Of a DNA stretch of 64,000 bases, positions 18,572-29,800 are shown piece by piece. The position numbers and the translations under genes are program-made. The stretch is from the NCBI GenBank assembly GCA_965116435.1, contig OZ220686.1, forward strand, positions 930,001 to 994,000. Direction: 5' to 3'. Below the pieces are notes generated by a model. The model did no database searches. It was not told the origin of the DNA and saw only the letters and a program-made list of their open reading frames with translations. This DNA is from VXPQ01 sp965116435 (GTDB lineage: Bacteria; Bacteroidota; Rhodothermia; Rhodothermales; VXPQ01). Positions within the stretch are counted from its first letter, which is position 1. Every line of letters starts with the position of its first letter.

Positions 18572-21500
18572 TTGCGGGTTGCGGCGCCGATCTCTCGCAG
18601 GACTCGCTGCGGCGCATCCCACGGAACCGACACGGGTTCGGAGATGCGGCTCGGCCCAGACGACCTCTCGGACGACCCGCCGGACGAAATAAAGCGCAAA
18701 AACACCGTCTCGCCCTCCGGAGTCCTCGTCAGCGGCATCCGCACCCGGCTGCGCGTGTACACCAGCGTCTGGCGGCGGCCCAGCTCCCTGCCGTCCCCCG
18801 CGTACGCCACCATCTCGCCAAAGAAGGGCGCGCCTTCCGTCTCCACCAGAAACGTCGCCGACGGCGAAGTCCCTTCCGAAACGGATATGAGCTCCGCCCG
18901 CAGCGACGGCGCAGCCTCGTCCGGCGCGTACGCCCCCGGGATGCGCGTCGTTACATGAGCCGTCTTGCCGGCTGTTGCGGCCTCTGGCAACTGGTTGGTG
19001 CGGACGTACTGATGCGGAGCCGACGTAATCTCGAAAAACGCCGCATAACCGCTTGCCATTAGCGACGCAAGCGTGTCCGGCACGCCGTACCGCATCAACC
19101 CCTCCTTGCCTGGCGCCCCCATCGACGCAAGCGTGTCCGCCCGCACTCCCTGCCGAACGAGGCCCTCCTCGCTGGGCGCCTCCATCAAGGCCAACACCTC
19201 CTCCCGCACCCCGTACCGAATCACCCCTTCCTCGCCCGGCGTCAGAATCAGCGTCTTCGGGTAGATATCCACCAGCGACGACAAATCGCCCAAGGGCGAC
19301 ACAGACAGATCTTCCACCACCGTCTCAAACCCGGCCTCGGTCGCCTCCGTGTACCCGAAACGAGCCGATACGGAGAGTTCCAGCGGGATCAGCGACATAT
19401 TCGTCAGCGCGAATGCGCCCGAGGGCGCTTCCCGAGTCAAGTAGGCTGTGTTCGGGGAGATGCGGACGTTCTGCGCCTCCGTCAAACTCCGAGGAACCTC
19501 GTCCGGCCCCGCAAAACGAACGCCCTCGGCCCCCGCCAGCATTGCGTACTGCGTCGGCGCGACGTCCACCTCTACTTCCACCGAATGCGTCTCCTCCCCC
19601 GAAGCCGTGCGCAGAATAAGGTTCATAGTCCCCGCATAGCGCCCCGGAAGCGCCCCGGACAGATCCAGCTCGCCCCCAAAGAGCAACAAACGGCAATCCG
19701 ATTCCGAAAGACGCGCCTGGGTATGCCAGCCCCCTATCGCCTGCGAAGAAAGCGACTCGCACGACTCCGCAACAGACCAACGCGGCGACAGCGACAGAAA
19801 TGCGGGCGCGGCGCCCATTTCGTCGCCCCGGCGGCGCAGCGTCACCGGCGTAACCAGTTCGACAGACAACGCCAGCTCCTCGGCCTCGTCCAGCGACAGG
19901 GCCTCTTCCAGCGACAGCATCATCCTCCCCGCATGGTGCGGGCCCGACACGCTTGTCGATATCTGCTCGCTCAATGGATCCAGCGACACCCGTGCATCCG
20001 AGGATTGCACCCCGAAATGCAAGGGCGAAACGCTTACCCGCACGCCCAGCGCGGACGGGTCTGCTGAGGAGGCGACCGGTTCCGGGACAGGCGAGGGCCT
20101 GTCCAGCACCGTGACGGTGACCTCCACCGTGGCGGCGTCCGCACGGTCGGCGGAGACGGTCAACAGATATTCGTACGTCTCGTCCGCGTCCACGGCGGTA
20201 GGCACGGCAAAGGTCGGCGAAGCCACATCCGCCGCGCTCAACAGGTCCGTGTCTGGCGTCGCGCCCCTACCTGTCCAGGCATATGCGTATTCGGAACCCT
20301 CCGGTACGCCGGACGCCGCGCAGTCCAGCGTAATGTCTTCCGACCCTTCATACGCCGAATACGGATTTCCTGCGCAGACGAGCGCCAACGCGCCCTTGTT
20401 CAGCACCGTCACGGTCACCTCCACGGTCCCGGCCTCCGCATTTTCCGCCGAGACGGTTAGCAGATATTCGTACGTCTCGTCCGCATCCACTTCGGCGGGC
20501 ACCGCAAACGTCGGCGAAGCGATGTCCGCCGCACTCAAGCGGTCCGTGTCCGCCGTCGCACCCCGGCCTGTCCAGGCATATTCGTACCCGGAACTCTCAG
20601 AAGCGCCAGGCGCCCCCGAAGCCTCGCAGTCCAATGGAATATCCTCCGACCCCTCGTAGGCCGAATACGGATTCCCCGTACAGACGACCGCCAAGGCGCC
20701 CTTGTTCAGCACCGTGACGGTCACTTCCGCGGTCGCAGGCTTCGCATTTTCTGCCGAGACTGTTACCTGATATTCGTACCGCGTCGTCTGCGGCACGTCC
20801 TCCGGCACGAAGAACGTCGGCGAGGCGATGTCCGCCTGGCTCAACAAGTCCGTGTCCGCCATCGCGTCCGTGTTGTTGAGAAGCGTCCAGGCATATTCGT
20901 AGTCCAAACCCGCAACACCCCTCGTAGCATCCCCTGCCTCCCCGGACGCCGCGCACTCCAGCGCAATGTCCGGCGCCCCTTCGTAGACCGGATCGGGATT
21001 CGCGCAGGCAAGCGCCAATTCCGCCTTGTTCCATACCGTCACCGTCACGTCCGCCGTACCAGCCTCCGCATTCTCGGCGGAGACGGTCAGACGGTATGCG
21101 TACGTCTCGTCCGCGCCTACCTCGACAGGCACAGCGAACGTCGGCGAAGCCACATCCGCCCGGCTCAAAAGCTCCGTGCCCACCGTCGCACCCGTGTTGC
21201 CCCGCGCCTCCCAAGCATACGTATACGCGGAAGCGTCAGGACCGCCAGATGCTCCTGAAGCCTCGCAATTTAGGGTAATATCCGGCGATCCTTCATAAGC
21301 CGAATACGGATTCCCCCGGCACACGACCGCAATCGCCCCCGTGTTCAGCACTGTTACCGTCACGTCCGCCGAAGCTGGGTCCGCATGCGCCGCGCTGGCC
21401 GTAACCCGGTACTCGTACCGCGTCGTCTGCGGCACATCCTCCGGCACGAAGAACGTCGGATCGCCAAGGTCCGCCGCGCTCAAAAGGCGCACGTCCGGCG

Positions 21501-24500
21501 TGGCATTCCGAGGCGCCCAGACATATTCGTAGTCCGATCCCGCAGGCGCCCCCGTCGCTTCGCACGACAACGGAATGTCCGGCGCCCCCTCATACACCGG
21601 ATCCGGATTCGCACACGCCAGCGTCAGCGGCAGGTTGTTCAGCACCGTTACCGTTACGTCCGCCGTCGCAGGGTCCGCATTCGGCGCCGTGACGGTAACG
21701 CGGTACGCGTATGTCTCGTCCATCTCCACCGATGCAGGCGTACGGAACGTCGGCATAGACACGTCCGACGCGCTCAATAGGCTAACATCCGGCGTGGCAT
21801 TCCAGGGCGCCCAGATATATTCGTACTCCGAACCCGCAGGCGCGCTAGTCGCGCCGGTTGCACCGGTCGCCCCGGACGCTTCACACGACAACGGAATGTC
21901 CTGCCCCCCCTCGTACACCGGATCCGGGTTCGTGCACGCCAGCGTCAGCGGCAGGTTGTTCAGCACGGTCACCGTCACGTCCGCCCGCCCAGGCTCCGCA
22001 TGCTCCGCCGAGACCGTAAGCACGTATTCGTACGTCTCGTCCGTCTCCACCGACGCAGGCGTGCGGAACGTCGGCGACGCCACGTCCAACGCGCTCAAAA
22101 GCCCCGTGTCCAGCGTAGCGCCTCGGGGCGTCCAAGCGTATGTATAGGCGGGATTGTCCCCCGGAGCGCCAGATTCCACCGAAGCCGCGCAGGCCAGCGT
22201 AATATCCGCCGTCCCCTCGTACGCCGAATACGGATTGCCCACGCAAGCCACCTGTATACCCGGCTTGTTCAGGACCGTAACCGTTACGTCGTCCACGCCC
22301 GCCTCCGCATTCGGCGCCGAAGCCGTAACCCGGTACGCGTACGTCTCGTCCTGCGACACGTTATCCGGCACGGCGAACACCGGATTTTGCAGATTGTCCG
22401 CGCTCAAAAGGCTCACGTCCGACGTAGACCCGGCAGGCGCCCAGGCGAATGTATACTCGGGGTCTTCTCCTGTGCCGACGGACGCCGTACAACGCAGCGT
22501 AAGGTCCGGCGAACCTTCGTATACCTCGGGGTCGGCGCACGCCAGCGAAATGGCGCCCTCGTTCAGCACCGTCACGGTCACATCCGCCGTACCCGCGTCT
22601 GCATTATCCGCCGTCGCCGTCAGCAGATACTCGTACTTCGTCGTCTTCGGCACATCGTCCGGCACGGCGAACGTCGGATTGGCTATGTTCGGCGCGCTCA
22701 AGAGACCAACGTCCGACGGAGCTCCCGTGTTGTCGAGAGGCGTCCAGGCATAGGTATAGGCAGGAGCAGGCCCCGGAGATCCCGGCGTTCCCGGCGCTCC
22801 AGTTCCTCCCGAAGCCGCGCAATCCAGCGGAATCGTCCCCGCGCCCTCGTACGCCGAATACGGATTCCCCGCGCAGGCCACAACGATGTCCGGCCTTTCC
22901 AGCACCGTCACCATCACATCCATCGTACCCGCGTCCGCATTATCCGCCGTCGCCGTAACCGTGTATTCGTACTGCGTCGTTCCCTCCACATCCTCTGGCA
23001 CGGCGAACGTCGGATTGGCTATGTTCGGCGCGCTCAAGAGACCAACGTCCGATGGCTCTCCCGTGTTGTTGAGCGGCGTCCAGGCGTACGTATAGGCAGG
23101 AGCAGGCCCCGGAGACCCCGGCGTTCCCGGCGCTCCAGCGCCTCCCGAAGCCGCGCAATCCAGCAGAATCGTTCCCGCGCCCTCGTACGCCGAATACGGA
23201 TTCCCCGTGCAGGTCACAACGATGTCCGGCCTTTCCAGCACGGTCACCGTTACGTCCACCGTACCCGCGTCCGCATTATCCGCCGTCGCCGTAACCGTGT
23301 ATTCGTACTGCGTCGTCCCATCCACATCCTCCGGCACCAGGAACGTCGGATCGCCGACGTCCGGCGCGCTCAAAAGGCGCACGTCCGGCGTAGCCCTCGC
23401 GTTGTTGCGAGCCGCCCAGACGTATTCGTACGTCGGATTCGTCCCAGGCGCTCCCGAAGCCGAACAGTCCAGCGGAATATCCCCCGCCCCTTCATAAGCC
23501 GAATACGGATCGCCCGTACAGACCACCGTAATGCCGGGCCTTTCCAGCACCGTCACCGTCACGTCCACCGTACCCGCATGCGCATGCGGCGCCGTGACCG
23601 TAAGCGTGTATTCGTACGTCTCCTCCTGCGACACGTTATCCGGCGCAGAAAACGTCGGGTTTTTTATGTCGTCCGGGTTCAAACGGCCCGTCCCCTGCGT
23701 AGTGCCGCGAGCCGCCCAGGCGTATTCGTATTCCGAATCCGGCGGCGCGTTCGTCCCCTCGCAGTCCAGCGTAATGCTCCCGCCCTCATAAACCGAATAC
23801 GGATCGCCCGTGCAGGTTACCGCAATGTCAGGCGTTTCCTTGACCGTCACGTTCACAATATCCGAACCCGGGATGGTGTTGTCCGCCGAAACCGTAACCC
23901 GGTACGTATACGTCTGGTCCCCGTCCACCTCCGCCGGCGCCCGGAACGTAGGCGACGACGTGGTCAGGCCCGAAACCAGCCGGGCCCGGTGCAGCGGATC
24001 ATTGGCTTCCCAGCTGTACGCATAGGTTTTGCCTGCAGGGGCCGGATTGGGATCCGGCGTGCATTGTATCTCAATATCCTGCGTCATGCCCGTCTCATAC
24101 ACTTCAATATCTTTCCCGCAATCCAGCGCCAGCTCGGCTTCGAACGATTCGCGGTCCAGCACCCGCACGGTAAAGATCCGTTTAAGGCCGGCGTTGGGCA
24201 TGGCCATCGTATACACATACTCTTCGTGTTGATGCACCATGTTCGGCACGTGAAAATACGGGGCATGGGACGTCGTATCGCTTAGCGTACCCTCTACAAA
24301 TTCATCAAGCGTGCGGAATCGACTATCCGTCCACCGTTCGCCCCTCCAAATAGGCCGGTACCTGGTGCCGGGAGTCAGTTCTCGGCCGTCACTGGAAAAC
24401 GTGCAGTTTCCTATGGTTTCGTCAGGATCGCCTTCGTAGAACGTCCTCCGCTCGTCGCAGGAAATAAGGACAGTACCTCTTTTCTCCACCTCCACTGTGA

Positions 24501-26472
24501 TATCCTGACTCTCGCTTACCGAACGAACGGTGTCTGTGGCCGTAACCCGGTAAAAGAACAAATCCCCGCCCCTATTATTAACTGCACGCACCTCGAACTC
24601 GGGGTTACGTATGTCCGTTGCGCTCAACCTGTCCGTATCCGGCGTAGGGCTGCGAGCGGTCCATTCCCAAACGACATGAGCTCCCGTTGAGCCGGGCGCA
24701 TCGCAGGTCAGCGGAAAATCATCCTCGTTCTCAAAGACCTTAAACTTTATGCGAGCGCATGCAAGGTTCAGTGCAGTCGCGTTCAGATTCTGCACAATAA
24801 TAGTCTGGTTAAAGTAATCAGGATCTGTTGTACCGACATCCGCTTCAGCGGGCGATATGGTCAATAGATAGTGATATTGTGTCGTCTGGTCCAGATTGGC
24901 AGGAGGCGTAAACAGGGGGTGGTACACATTGGTGGCGCTCAAGAGATCAAGCGCATCGTCTTCCGTAGGCCTGACGGCCGTCCACGCGTACCTGTATGGA
25001 TACGGCGTATCCAGCGTATCTCCCACCGCTCCGCTCGGCAGATGAGTACATCCAACGAGCTCTATGGGTTCGTCCCCTTCATTGAGCCTCCGGGTTGAGG
25101 CTCTCAAGTTGCATGGCAGTCTATTGATGTCCGGTTTTTCCTGCACCGCTATTTCCACCTCGGTGAAGGTCACTATGCTGCCGAGGCTATCCAGCATCCG
25201 AATATCATAGAACGATGGCGCCGCATTAAGTATATGGGTGTCCGCCAACTCCGCAGGAATGTAATCCTGTACTTCCTCAGGAACCCGGAACGTCGTAACC
25301 AACGTGTCCAGGTCCGTCAACAGATTGGGGAGGCGGATCGATAGGTTCGCATAATAAAATTGAACCCAAACATAGGTGGCCCCTTCAGGCGCGTCTTCCG
25401 CCTCGCATTCCAGCCTAAGCGTGCCTGAACCCTCGTATACTTCATACGGATTGCCGGGACACGTAATGCGGGGCGCCGCAACGCCTTCCCCGGCCTTCAC
25501 CGTCACGCTCACCCGGCGGCGCGCCGTCCGGGAAACCCCCGACGAACTCGTCGTCAGGCTTGCTACGTAGTGGTACGTATTCCCCGCGCTCCCCGCCGGC
25601 GCCGTAAACAACGGCTGCGGCGTATCCGTCGCCGCGAGCGGGGACGTGCTTGATCCCCACAGCCCTTCCCATGCCCACAGCGCAAGAGAGCCCACCCCCC
25701 TCACATCCGAGGCGTCCATACGGAACGACAGCGGGTCCGCCCCTTCGCAAGCCAAGACCACCGTAGCCCCTTCCTCCACCTCCAGCTCCAACGGACAATA
25801 CACGCCGGGCTGGCTCGACCGCACGAACACCTCCACCTCCGCATGGGACGACAGGCCTGTCGCACGGGAGGTCGCCGTCAAACGATACCGGTACCGCTGG
25901 GCGCCGCCTTCGTCCGAAAGGAACGACTCCAGCGTGTCGTATTGCGGAAACGACGGAGCCACCACCACGGGATTCGGGGCGTCCTCCGGGAGCAGGCGCG
26001 GATTCTCCAGATAGTCCCGCGTGGCGCGACCTACGGGTTCCCAGAAATAGTCCAGATGCTCCTCGCCCGCTGCGTCGTACACATGGCAATCAATGGCGCC
26101 CGTCTCCAGCTCCTCCAGAAACACCGCCGAAGGACACTCGAGGCGAGGCGGCGTATGCAAGGCGGGGTCGAAGACCAGGATGGAAGAACCATCCCCTTGT
26201 GCGCCGCCGCCAACGCCATCCGTCCCATGGTCTCCGACCGCATTTCCTACGCATTCCTCGGCGAAGGCGTCGGCAGTCACGGGGTGCGCCCATAAAAAAG
26301 GGCCGCATTCTTCGTGCAAGACGGGCGGCGCAGACGGCTCCTCGGGGAACACGGGTTTGCTTGGGTATCCTTCGTCCGGGATGGCCTGACCAGCCGCGGG
26401 AAGGGCGCACAGCCACGCCGCGCCCGCAAGTGCGCAGGTCCACCGAACCGCATGAACAAAATACATTGACAT
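18559..26472 (-). CDS. Giant secreted multi-module protein with pilin-like and PapD-like C-terminus
   Basis: 2637 residues from ATG at 26472; ATG at 26466 is equally possible. A GAGGGGGG ribosome binding site precedes it. The signal peptide is residues 1-30 (core TCALAGAAWLCALPAAGQA). The shared N-terminal region reaches about residue 334. About five divergent modules follow, one with the FYEGDP...IGNC variant, then twelve regular modules with alternating PYSAYEG and PDPVYEG starts, to about residue 2120. The C-terminal block has a pilin/DUF4402-like part (GRYAGTMNLILRT) and a PapD-like part (LTNMSLIPLELSVSARFGY, YPKTLILTPGEEG). The latter is expanded by degenerate 21-residue units (VRADTLASMGAP). 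Several module loops carry Gly-Pro-rich inserts (APGTPGSPGPAP). The stop lies inside a palindromic element. The preceding paralogue ends 427 bp upstream; the gene has its own promoter. Confidence 0.9.
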   Translation of the reverse strand: MSMYFVHAVRWTCALAGAAWLCALPAAGQAIPDEGYPSKPVFPEEPSAPPVLHEECGPFLWAHPVTADAFAEECVGNAVGDHGTDGVGGGAQGDGSSILVFDPALHTPPRLECPSAVFLEELETGAIDCHVYDAAGEEHLDYFWEPVGRATRDYLENPRLLPEDAPNPVVVAPSFPQYDTLESFLSDEGGAQRYRYRLTATSRATGLSSHAEVEVFVRSSQPGVYCPLELEVEEGATVVLACEGADPLSFRMDASDVRGVGSLALWAWEGLWGSSTSPLAATDTPQPLFTAPAGSAGNTYHYVASLTTSSSGVSRTARRRVSVTVKAGEGVAAPRITCPGNPYEVYEGSGTLRLECEAEDAPEGATYVWVQFYYANLSIRLPNLLTDLDTLVTTFRVPEEVQDYIPAELADTHILNAAPSFYDIRMLDSLGSIVTFTEVEIAVQEKPDINRLPCNLRASTRRLNEGDEPIELVGCTHLPSGAVGDTLDTPYPYRYAWTAVRPTEDDALDLLSATNVYHPLFTPPANLDQTTQYHYLLTISPAEADVGTTDPDYFNQTIIVQNLNATALNLACARIKFKVFENEDDFPLTCDAPGSTGAHVVWEWTARSPTPDTDRLSATDIRNPEFEVRAVNNRGGDLFFYRVTATDTVRSVSESQDITVEVEKRGTVLISCDERRTFYEGDPDETIGNCTFSSDGRELTPGTRYRPIWRGERWTDSRFRTLDEFVEGTLSDTTSHAPYFHVPNMVHQHEEYVYTMAMPNAGLKRIFTVRVLDRESFEAELALDCGKDIEVYETGMTQDIEIQCTPDPNPAPAGKTYAYSWEANDPLHRARLVSGLTTSSPTFRAPAEVDGDQTYTYRVTVSADNTIPGSDIVNVTVKETPDIAVTCTGDPYSVYEGGSITLDCEGTNAPPDSEYEYAWAARGTTQGTGRLNPDDIKNPTFSAPDNVSQEETYEYTLTVTAPHAHAGTVDVTVTVLERPGITVVCTGDPYSAYEGAGDIPLDCSASGAPGTNPTYEYVWAARNNARATPDVRLLSAPDVGDPTFLVPEDVDGTTQYEYTVTATADNADAGTVDVTVTVLERPDIVVTCTGNPYSAYEGAGTILLDCAASGGAGAPGTPGSPGPAPAYTYAWTPLNNTGEPSDVGLLSAPNIANPTFAVPEDVEGTTQYEYTVTATADNADAGTMDVMVTVLERPDIVVACAGNPYSAYEGAGTIPLDCAASGGTGAPGTPGSPGPAPAYTYAWTPLDNTGAPSDVGLLSAPNIANPTFAVPDDVPKTTKYEYLLTATADNADAGTADVTVTVLNEGAISLACADPEVYEGSPDLTLRCTASVGTGEDPEYTFAWAPAGSTSDVSLLSADNLQNPVFAVPDNVSQDETYAYRVTASAPNAEAGVDDVTVTVLNKPGIQVACVGNPYSAYEGTADITLACAASVESGAPGDNPAYTYAWTPRGATLDTGLLSALDVASPTFRTPASVETDETYEYVLTVSAEHAEPGRADVTVTVLNNLPLTLACTNPDPVYEGGQDIPLSCEASGATGATGATSAPAGSEYEYIWAPWNATPDVSLLSASDVSMPTFRTPASVEMDETYAYRVTVTAPNADPATADVTVTVLNNLPLTLACANPDPVYEGAPDIPLSCEATGAPAGSDYEYVWAPRNATPDVRLLSAADLGDPTFFVPEDVPQTTRYEYRVTASAAHADPASADVTVTVLNTGAIAVVCRGNPYSAYEGSPDITLNCEASGASGGPDASAYTYAWEARGNTGATVGTELLSRADVASPTFAVPVEVGADETYAYRLTVSAENAEAGTADVTVTVWNKAELALACANPDPVYEGAPDIALECAASGEAGDATRGVAGLDYEYAWTLLNNTDAMADTDLLSQADIASPTFFVPEDVPQTTRYEYQVTVSAENAKPATAEVTVTVLNKGALAVVCTGNPYSAYEGSEDIPLDCEASGAPGASESSGYEYAWTGRGATADTDRLSAADIASPTFAVPAEVDADETYEYLLTVSAENAEAGTVEVTVTVLNKGALALVCAGNPYSAYEGSEDITLDCAASGVPEGSEYAYAWTGRGATPDTDLLSAADVASPTFAVPTAVDADETYEYLLTVSADRADAATVEVTVTVLDRPSPVPEPVASSADPSALGVRVSVSPLHFGVQSSDARVSLDPLSEQISTSVSGPHHAGRMMLSLEEALSLDEAEELALSVELVTPVTLRRRGDEMGAAPAFLSLSPRWSVAESCESLSSQAIGGWHTQARLSESDCRLLLFGGELDLSGALPGRYAGTMNLILRTASGEETHSVEVEVDVAPTQYAMLAGAEGVRFAGPDEVPRSLTEAQNVRISPNTAYLTREAPSGAFALTNMSLIPLELSVSARFGYTEATEAGFETVVEDLSVSPLGDLSSLVDIYPKTLILTPGEEGVIRYGVREEVLALMEAPSEEGLVRQGVRADTLASMGAPGKEGLMRYGVPDTLASLMASGYAAFFEITSAPHQYVRTNQLPEAATAGKTAHVTTRIPGAYAPDEAAPSLRAELISVSEGTSPSATFLVETEGAPFFGEMVAYAGDGRELGRRQTLVYTRSRVRMPLTRTPEGETVFLRFISSGGSSERSSGPSRISEPVSVPWDAPQRVLREIGAATRNLKK

Positions 26473-26535
26473 GCCCCCCTCTACCCGGAAATCGCTACGA
26501 AAAATACAACCGCCTCTCTCGAACCCTCCTGATCA

Positions 26536-26564
26536 AAATTGCTTCACAAAAAATTAAAAATCAA
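26536..26564 (-). promoter_or_regulatory. Probable promoter of the giant gene starting at 26472
   Basis: TTGATT (26564-26559) and CAATTT (26541-26536) are 17 bp apart on the minus strand. The context T-run, AGCAATTTTGATCAGGAGG, closely matches the corresponding region of the next paralogue at 34276-34304. The leader carries the conserved GTAGCGATTTCCGGG before the ribosome binding site. Confidence 0.45.
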
Positions 26565-26730
26565 GTGGCAACGACAAAAAAGCGTGGCTAAAAAATAAGG
26601 CGCCTTCCGCCTTGTCCGCAATGTACTGTTTGACGCAATCAGCGTATCCGCAACCTGCTCGGCAGTACGGAGCCCTGCGCTGGCGCTGTTTTCCTCTGGA
26701 AAAGACGCCCGAACGAATGCCTTCCTTAAG

Positions 26731-26767
26731 GATGCACTGATCAAATCCACTTCGATCAGAACATCCT
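26731..26767. repeat. Dispersed 13-bp inverted repeat, copy 1
   Basis: GGATGCACTGATC and GATCAGAACATCC flank an 11-bp spacer (AAATCCACTTC). The same hairpin, with perfect arms, occurs at 53723-53759 in an unrelated context. Here it directly abuts the 45-bp element at 26766. Confidence 0.75.
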
Positions 26768-26810
26768 TAATTATTTAGGCGTGAGTTTTCGGCGCCTTAC
26801 TTTTTAAGGT
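26766..26810. repeat. 45-bp palindromic element, copy 3
   Basis: The arms are CCTTAATTATTTAG and CTTACTTTTTAAGG with the 17-bp spacer GCGTGAGTTTTCGGCGC. It is nearly identical to the copy at 18527 and lies 90 bp downstream of the giant gene ending at 26900. Confidence 0.85.
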
Positions 26811-26899
26811 TGTGGGTCGGAAAGGATTCCATGAAGTAGCCTTGACGCCCTGTGTCGCAAACGCAATGGGCTGCGTGAAACGGTTTTGATCAGAATATC

Positions 26900-29800
26900 C
26901 TAAGGCTTGTCGGCGAAGACAGCGCTCTCGGGGGATGCAGGGGATGCGGGGGATGTGGGGAGTGCAAAGGATGTGGGGGATGCAGAGGATGCAGGGGATG
27001 TAGGGGATGTAGGGCTGGCCGGGGCCGCGCCGATCTCTCGCCCGATCCGGCTATCCCGTTGCGGCGCATCCCACGGAACCGACACGGGTTCGGAGACTCG
27101 GCCCGGCTTGGACGACCTCTCGGACGACCCGCCGTACGAGATGAAGCGCAAAAACACCACCTCTTCCTCCGGCATCCACGCCAGCGGCATCCGCACCCGG
27201 CTGCGCGTGTACACCAGCGTCTGACGGCGGCCCAACTCCCTGCCGTCCCCGTCGTACGCCACCATCTCGCCAAAGAACGGCCCCGCGTCCGTCTCCACCA
27301 GAAACGTCGCCGACGGCGAAGTCCCTTCCGAAACGGATATGAGCTCCGCCCGCAGCGACGGCGCTCTTTCGTCCGGCGCGTACGCCCCCGGGATGCGCAT
27401 CGTTACATGAGCCGTCTTGCCGCCTGTTGCGGCCTCTGGCAACTGGTCCGTGCGGACGTATTGATGCGGAGCCGACGTCACCTCAAAAAACGCCGCATAG
27501 CCGCTTGCCGTCAGCGACGCAAGCGTGTCCGCTGGCGCCCCCATCGACGCCAGCGTATCCGCCCGCACGCCGTACCGCATCAACCCCTCTTCGCTGGGCG
27601 CCCCCATCGATGCCAGCGTGTCCGCCCGCACGCCGTACCGCATCAACCCCTCCTCGCTTGGCGCGCCCATCAACGCCAACGCCTCTTCCCGTATTCCGTA
27701 CCGAATCACGCCCTCTTCGCTGGGTGCCCCCATCGATGCCAGCGTGTCCGCCCGCACGCCGTACCGCATCAACCCCTCCTCGCTTGGCGCACCCATCAAC
27801 GCCAACGCCTCTTCCCGTATTCCGTACCGAATCACGCCCTCTTCGCCCGGCATAAGGATCAATGTCCTCGGATAGATATCCACCAGCGACGACAAATCGC
27901 CTAATCGTGAACGCGACGGGTCCTCTACCAACGTCTCCCGGCCATCCTCCGTCGCCTCGGCGTACCCGAAACGAGCGGATATGGAGATTTCTTGCGGGAT
28001 CAGCGACACATTCGAGAACGCAAACGCGCCCGATGGAGCCTCCCGAGTCAGGTACGCCACATCCGGGGAGATGCGGACGTTCTGCGCTTCCGTCAAACGC
28101 ATCGAAACCTCGTCCGGCCCCGCGAAACGAACGCCCTCTGCCCCCGCCAGCATTGCGTGCTGCGTCGGCGCGACGTCCACCGCTACCTCTATGGAATGCG
28201 TCTCCTCGCCCGAAGCCGTGCGCAGAATAAAGTCCATATTCCCCGCATAGCGTCCCGGAAGCGCCCCGGACAGGTCCAACTCGCCCCCGAAAAGCAACAA
28301 ACGGCAATCCGATTCCGAAAGCCGCGTCTGGATATGCCAGCCCCCTATCGCCTGCGAAGAAAGCGACTCGCACGACTCCGCGATAGACCAACTGGGCGAC
28401 AGCGACAGAAATGCGGGCGCGCCCATGTTGTCGCCCAGGCGGCGCAGCGTCACGGGGGTAACCAGTTCGATGGACAACGCCAGCGCCTCGGCCTCGGCTT
28501 CGTTCTCGTCCAGTGACAGGGCCTCGTCCAGCGACAGCATCATCCTCCCCGCATGGTGCGGGCCCGACACGCTCGTCGATATCTGCTCGCTCAATGGATC
28601 CAGCGACACCCGCGCATCCGAGGACTGCACCCCGAAGCGCAAGGACGAAACGCTTACCCGCACCCCCAGCGCGGACGGATCGGCTGAGGAGGCGACAGGT
28701 TCCGGGGCAGGCGGCTCGCCTGAGGAGACGACAGGTTCCGGCGAAGGCGGCGCTATCCTGTCCAGCACCGTCACGGTGACTTCCACCGTCGCGTCGTCCG
28801 CATGGTCCGCGGAGACGGTCAACAGATATTCGTATGTTTCGTCCGCGTCTACCGAATCCGGCGCCGCAAACGTCGGCGAAGCGATGTCCAACGCGCTCAA
28901 GAGGTCCGTGTCCGCCGTCGCGCCCCGGCCTGTCCAGGCATACGCGTACTCGGAACCCTCCGGTACGCCGGACGCCGCGCAGTCCAGCGTAATGTCCTCC
29001 GAGCCTTCATAAACGGAATACGGATTCCCCGCACAGACAAGCGCCAACGTGGCCTTGTTCAGCACCGTAACGGACACCTCCACCGTCGCAGGGTCCGCAT
29101 TTTCCGCAGAGACGGTCAACAGATATTCGTACGTCTCGTCCGCAGCCACTTCGGCAGGCACCGCGAACGTCGGCGAAGCGATGTCCGTCGCGCTCAAGAG
29201 CTCCGTGTCCGCCGTCGCGCCCGTGGTGTTGAGCGGCGTCCAGGCATATTCGTAGTCCGAACTCTCCAGCGCGCCAGGCTCCCCAGGTTCCCCCGACGCC
29301 GAGCAGTCCAATAAGATGTCCTCCGACCCCTCATACGCCGAATACGGATTTCCCGCGCACGCCAACGCCAACGCGGCCTTGTTCAGCACCGTGACGGTCA
29401 CTTCCGCCATAGCAGGGTCCGCATGTTCCGCCGATACGGTCACCTGATATTCGTACCGCGTCGTCTGCGGCACGTCATCCGGCACGAAAAACGTCGGCGA
29501 GGCGATGTCCGCCCGGCTCAACAGGTCCGTACCCGCCGTCGCGCCCGTGTTGTTGAGCGCCGTCCATGCATATTCGTAGTCCGAACTCGTAACATCCCCC
29601 GTAGCATCCCTCGTATCCCGAGTAGCCGCACAGTCCAGCGCAATGTCCTCCGATCCCTCATAGACCGGGTCGGGGTTCGCGCACGTCAGGACAAGCGCCC
29701 GCGAATCCAGCACCGTCACGACGACCTCCGTCGAACCCGCCTCCGCATCCTCCGCCGTGACCGTCAACGTATATTCGTACTGCGTCGTTTGCGGCACGTC

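Larger units (their letters stand above)
26473..26899. other. Intergenic region between two giant genes
   Basis: This 427-bp gap holds the promoter of the downstream giant gene (26536-26564) and two abutting palindromes (26731-26767 and 26766-26810). A stretch at 26673-26722 with a TTTTCCTCTGGAAAA hairpin recurs at 18473-18520. A half-copy of the second palindrome (GATCAGAATATCC) lies at 26888-26900, touching the stop codon of the upstream gene. I see no convincing small gene. Confidence 0.6.

Noticed and set aside
26544..26750. Short minus-strand open frame of 68 codons in the intergenic gap.
   Set aside because: It is translation through the promoter and the two palindromic repeats; the same DLISASL peptide appears where the palindrome recurs upstream of the aldolase start.
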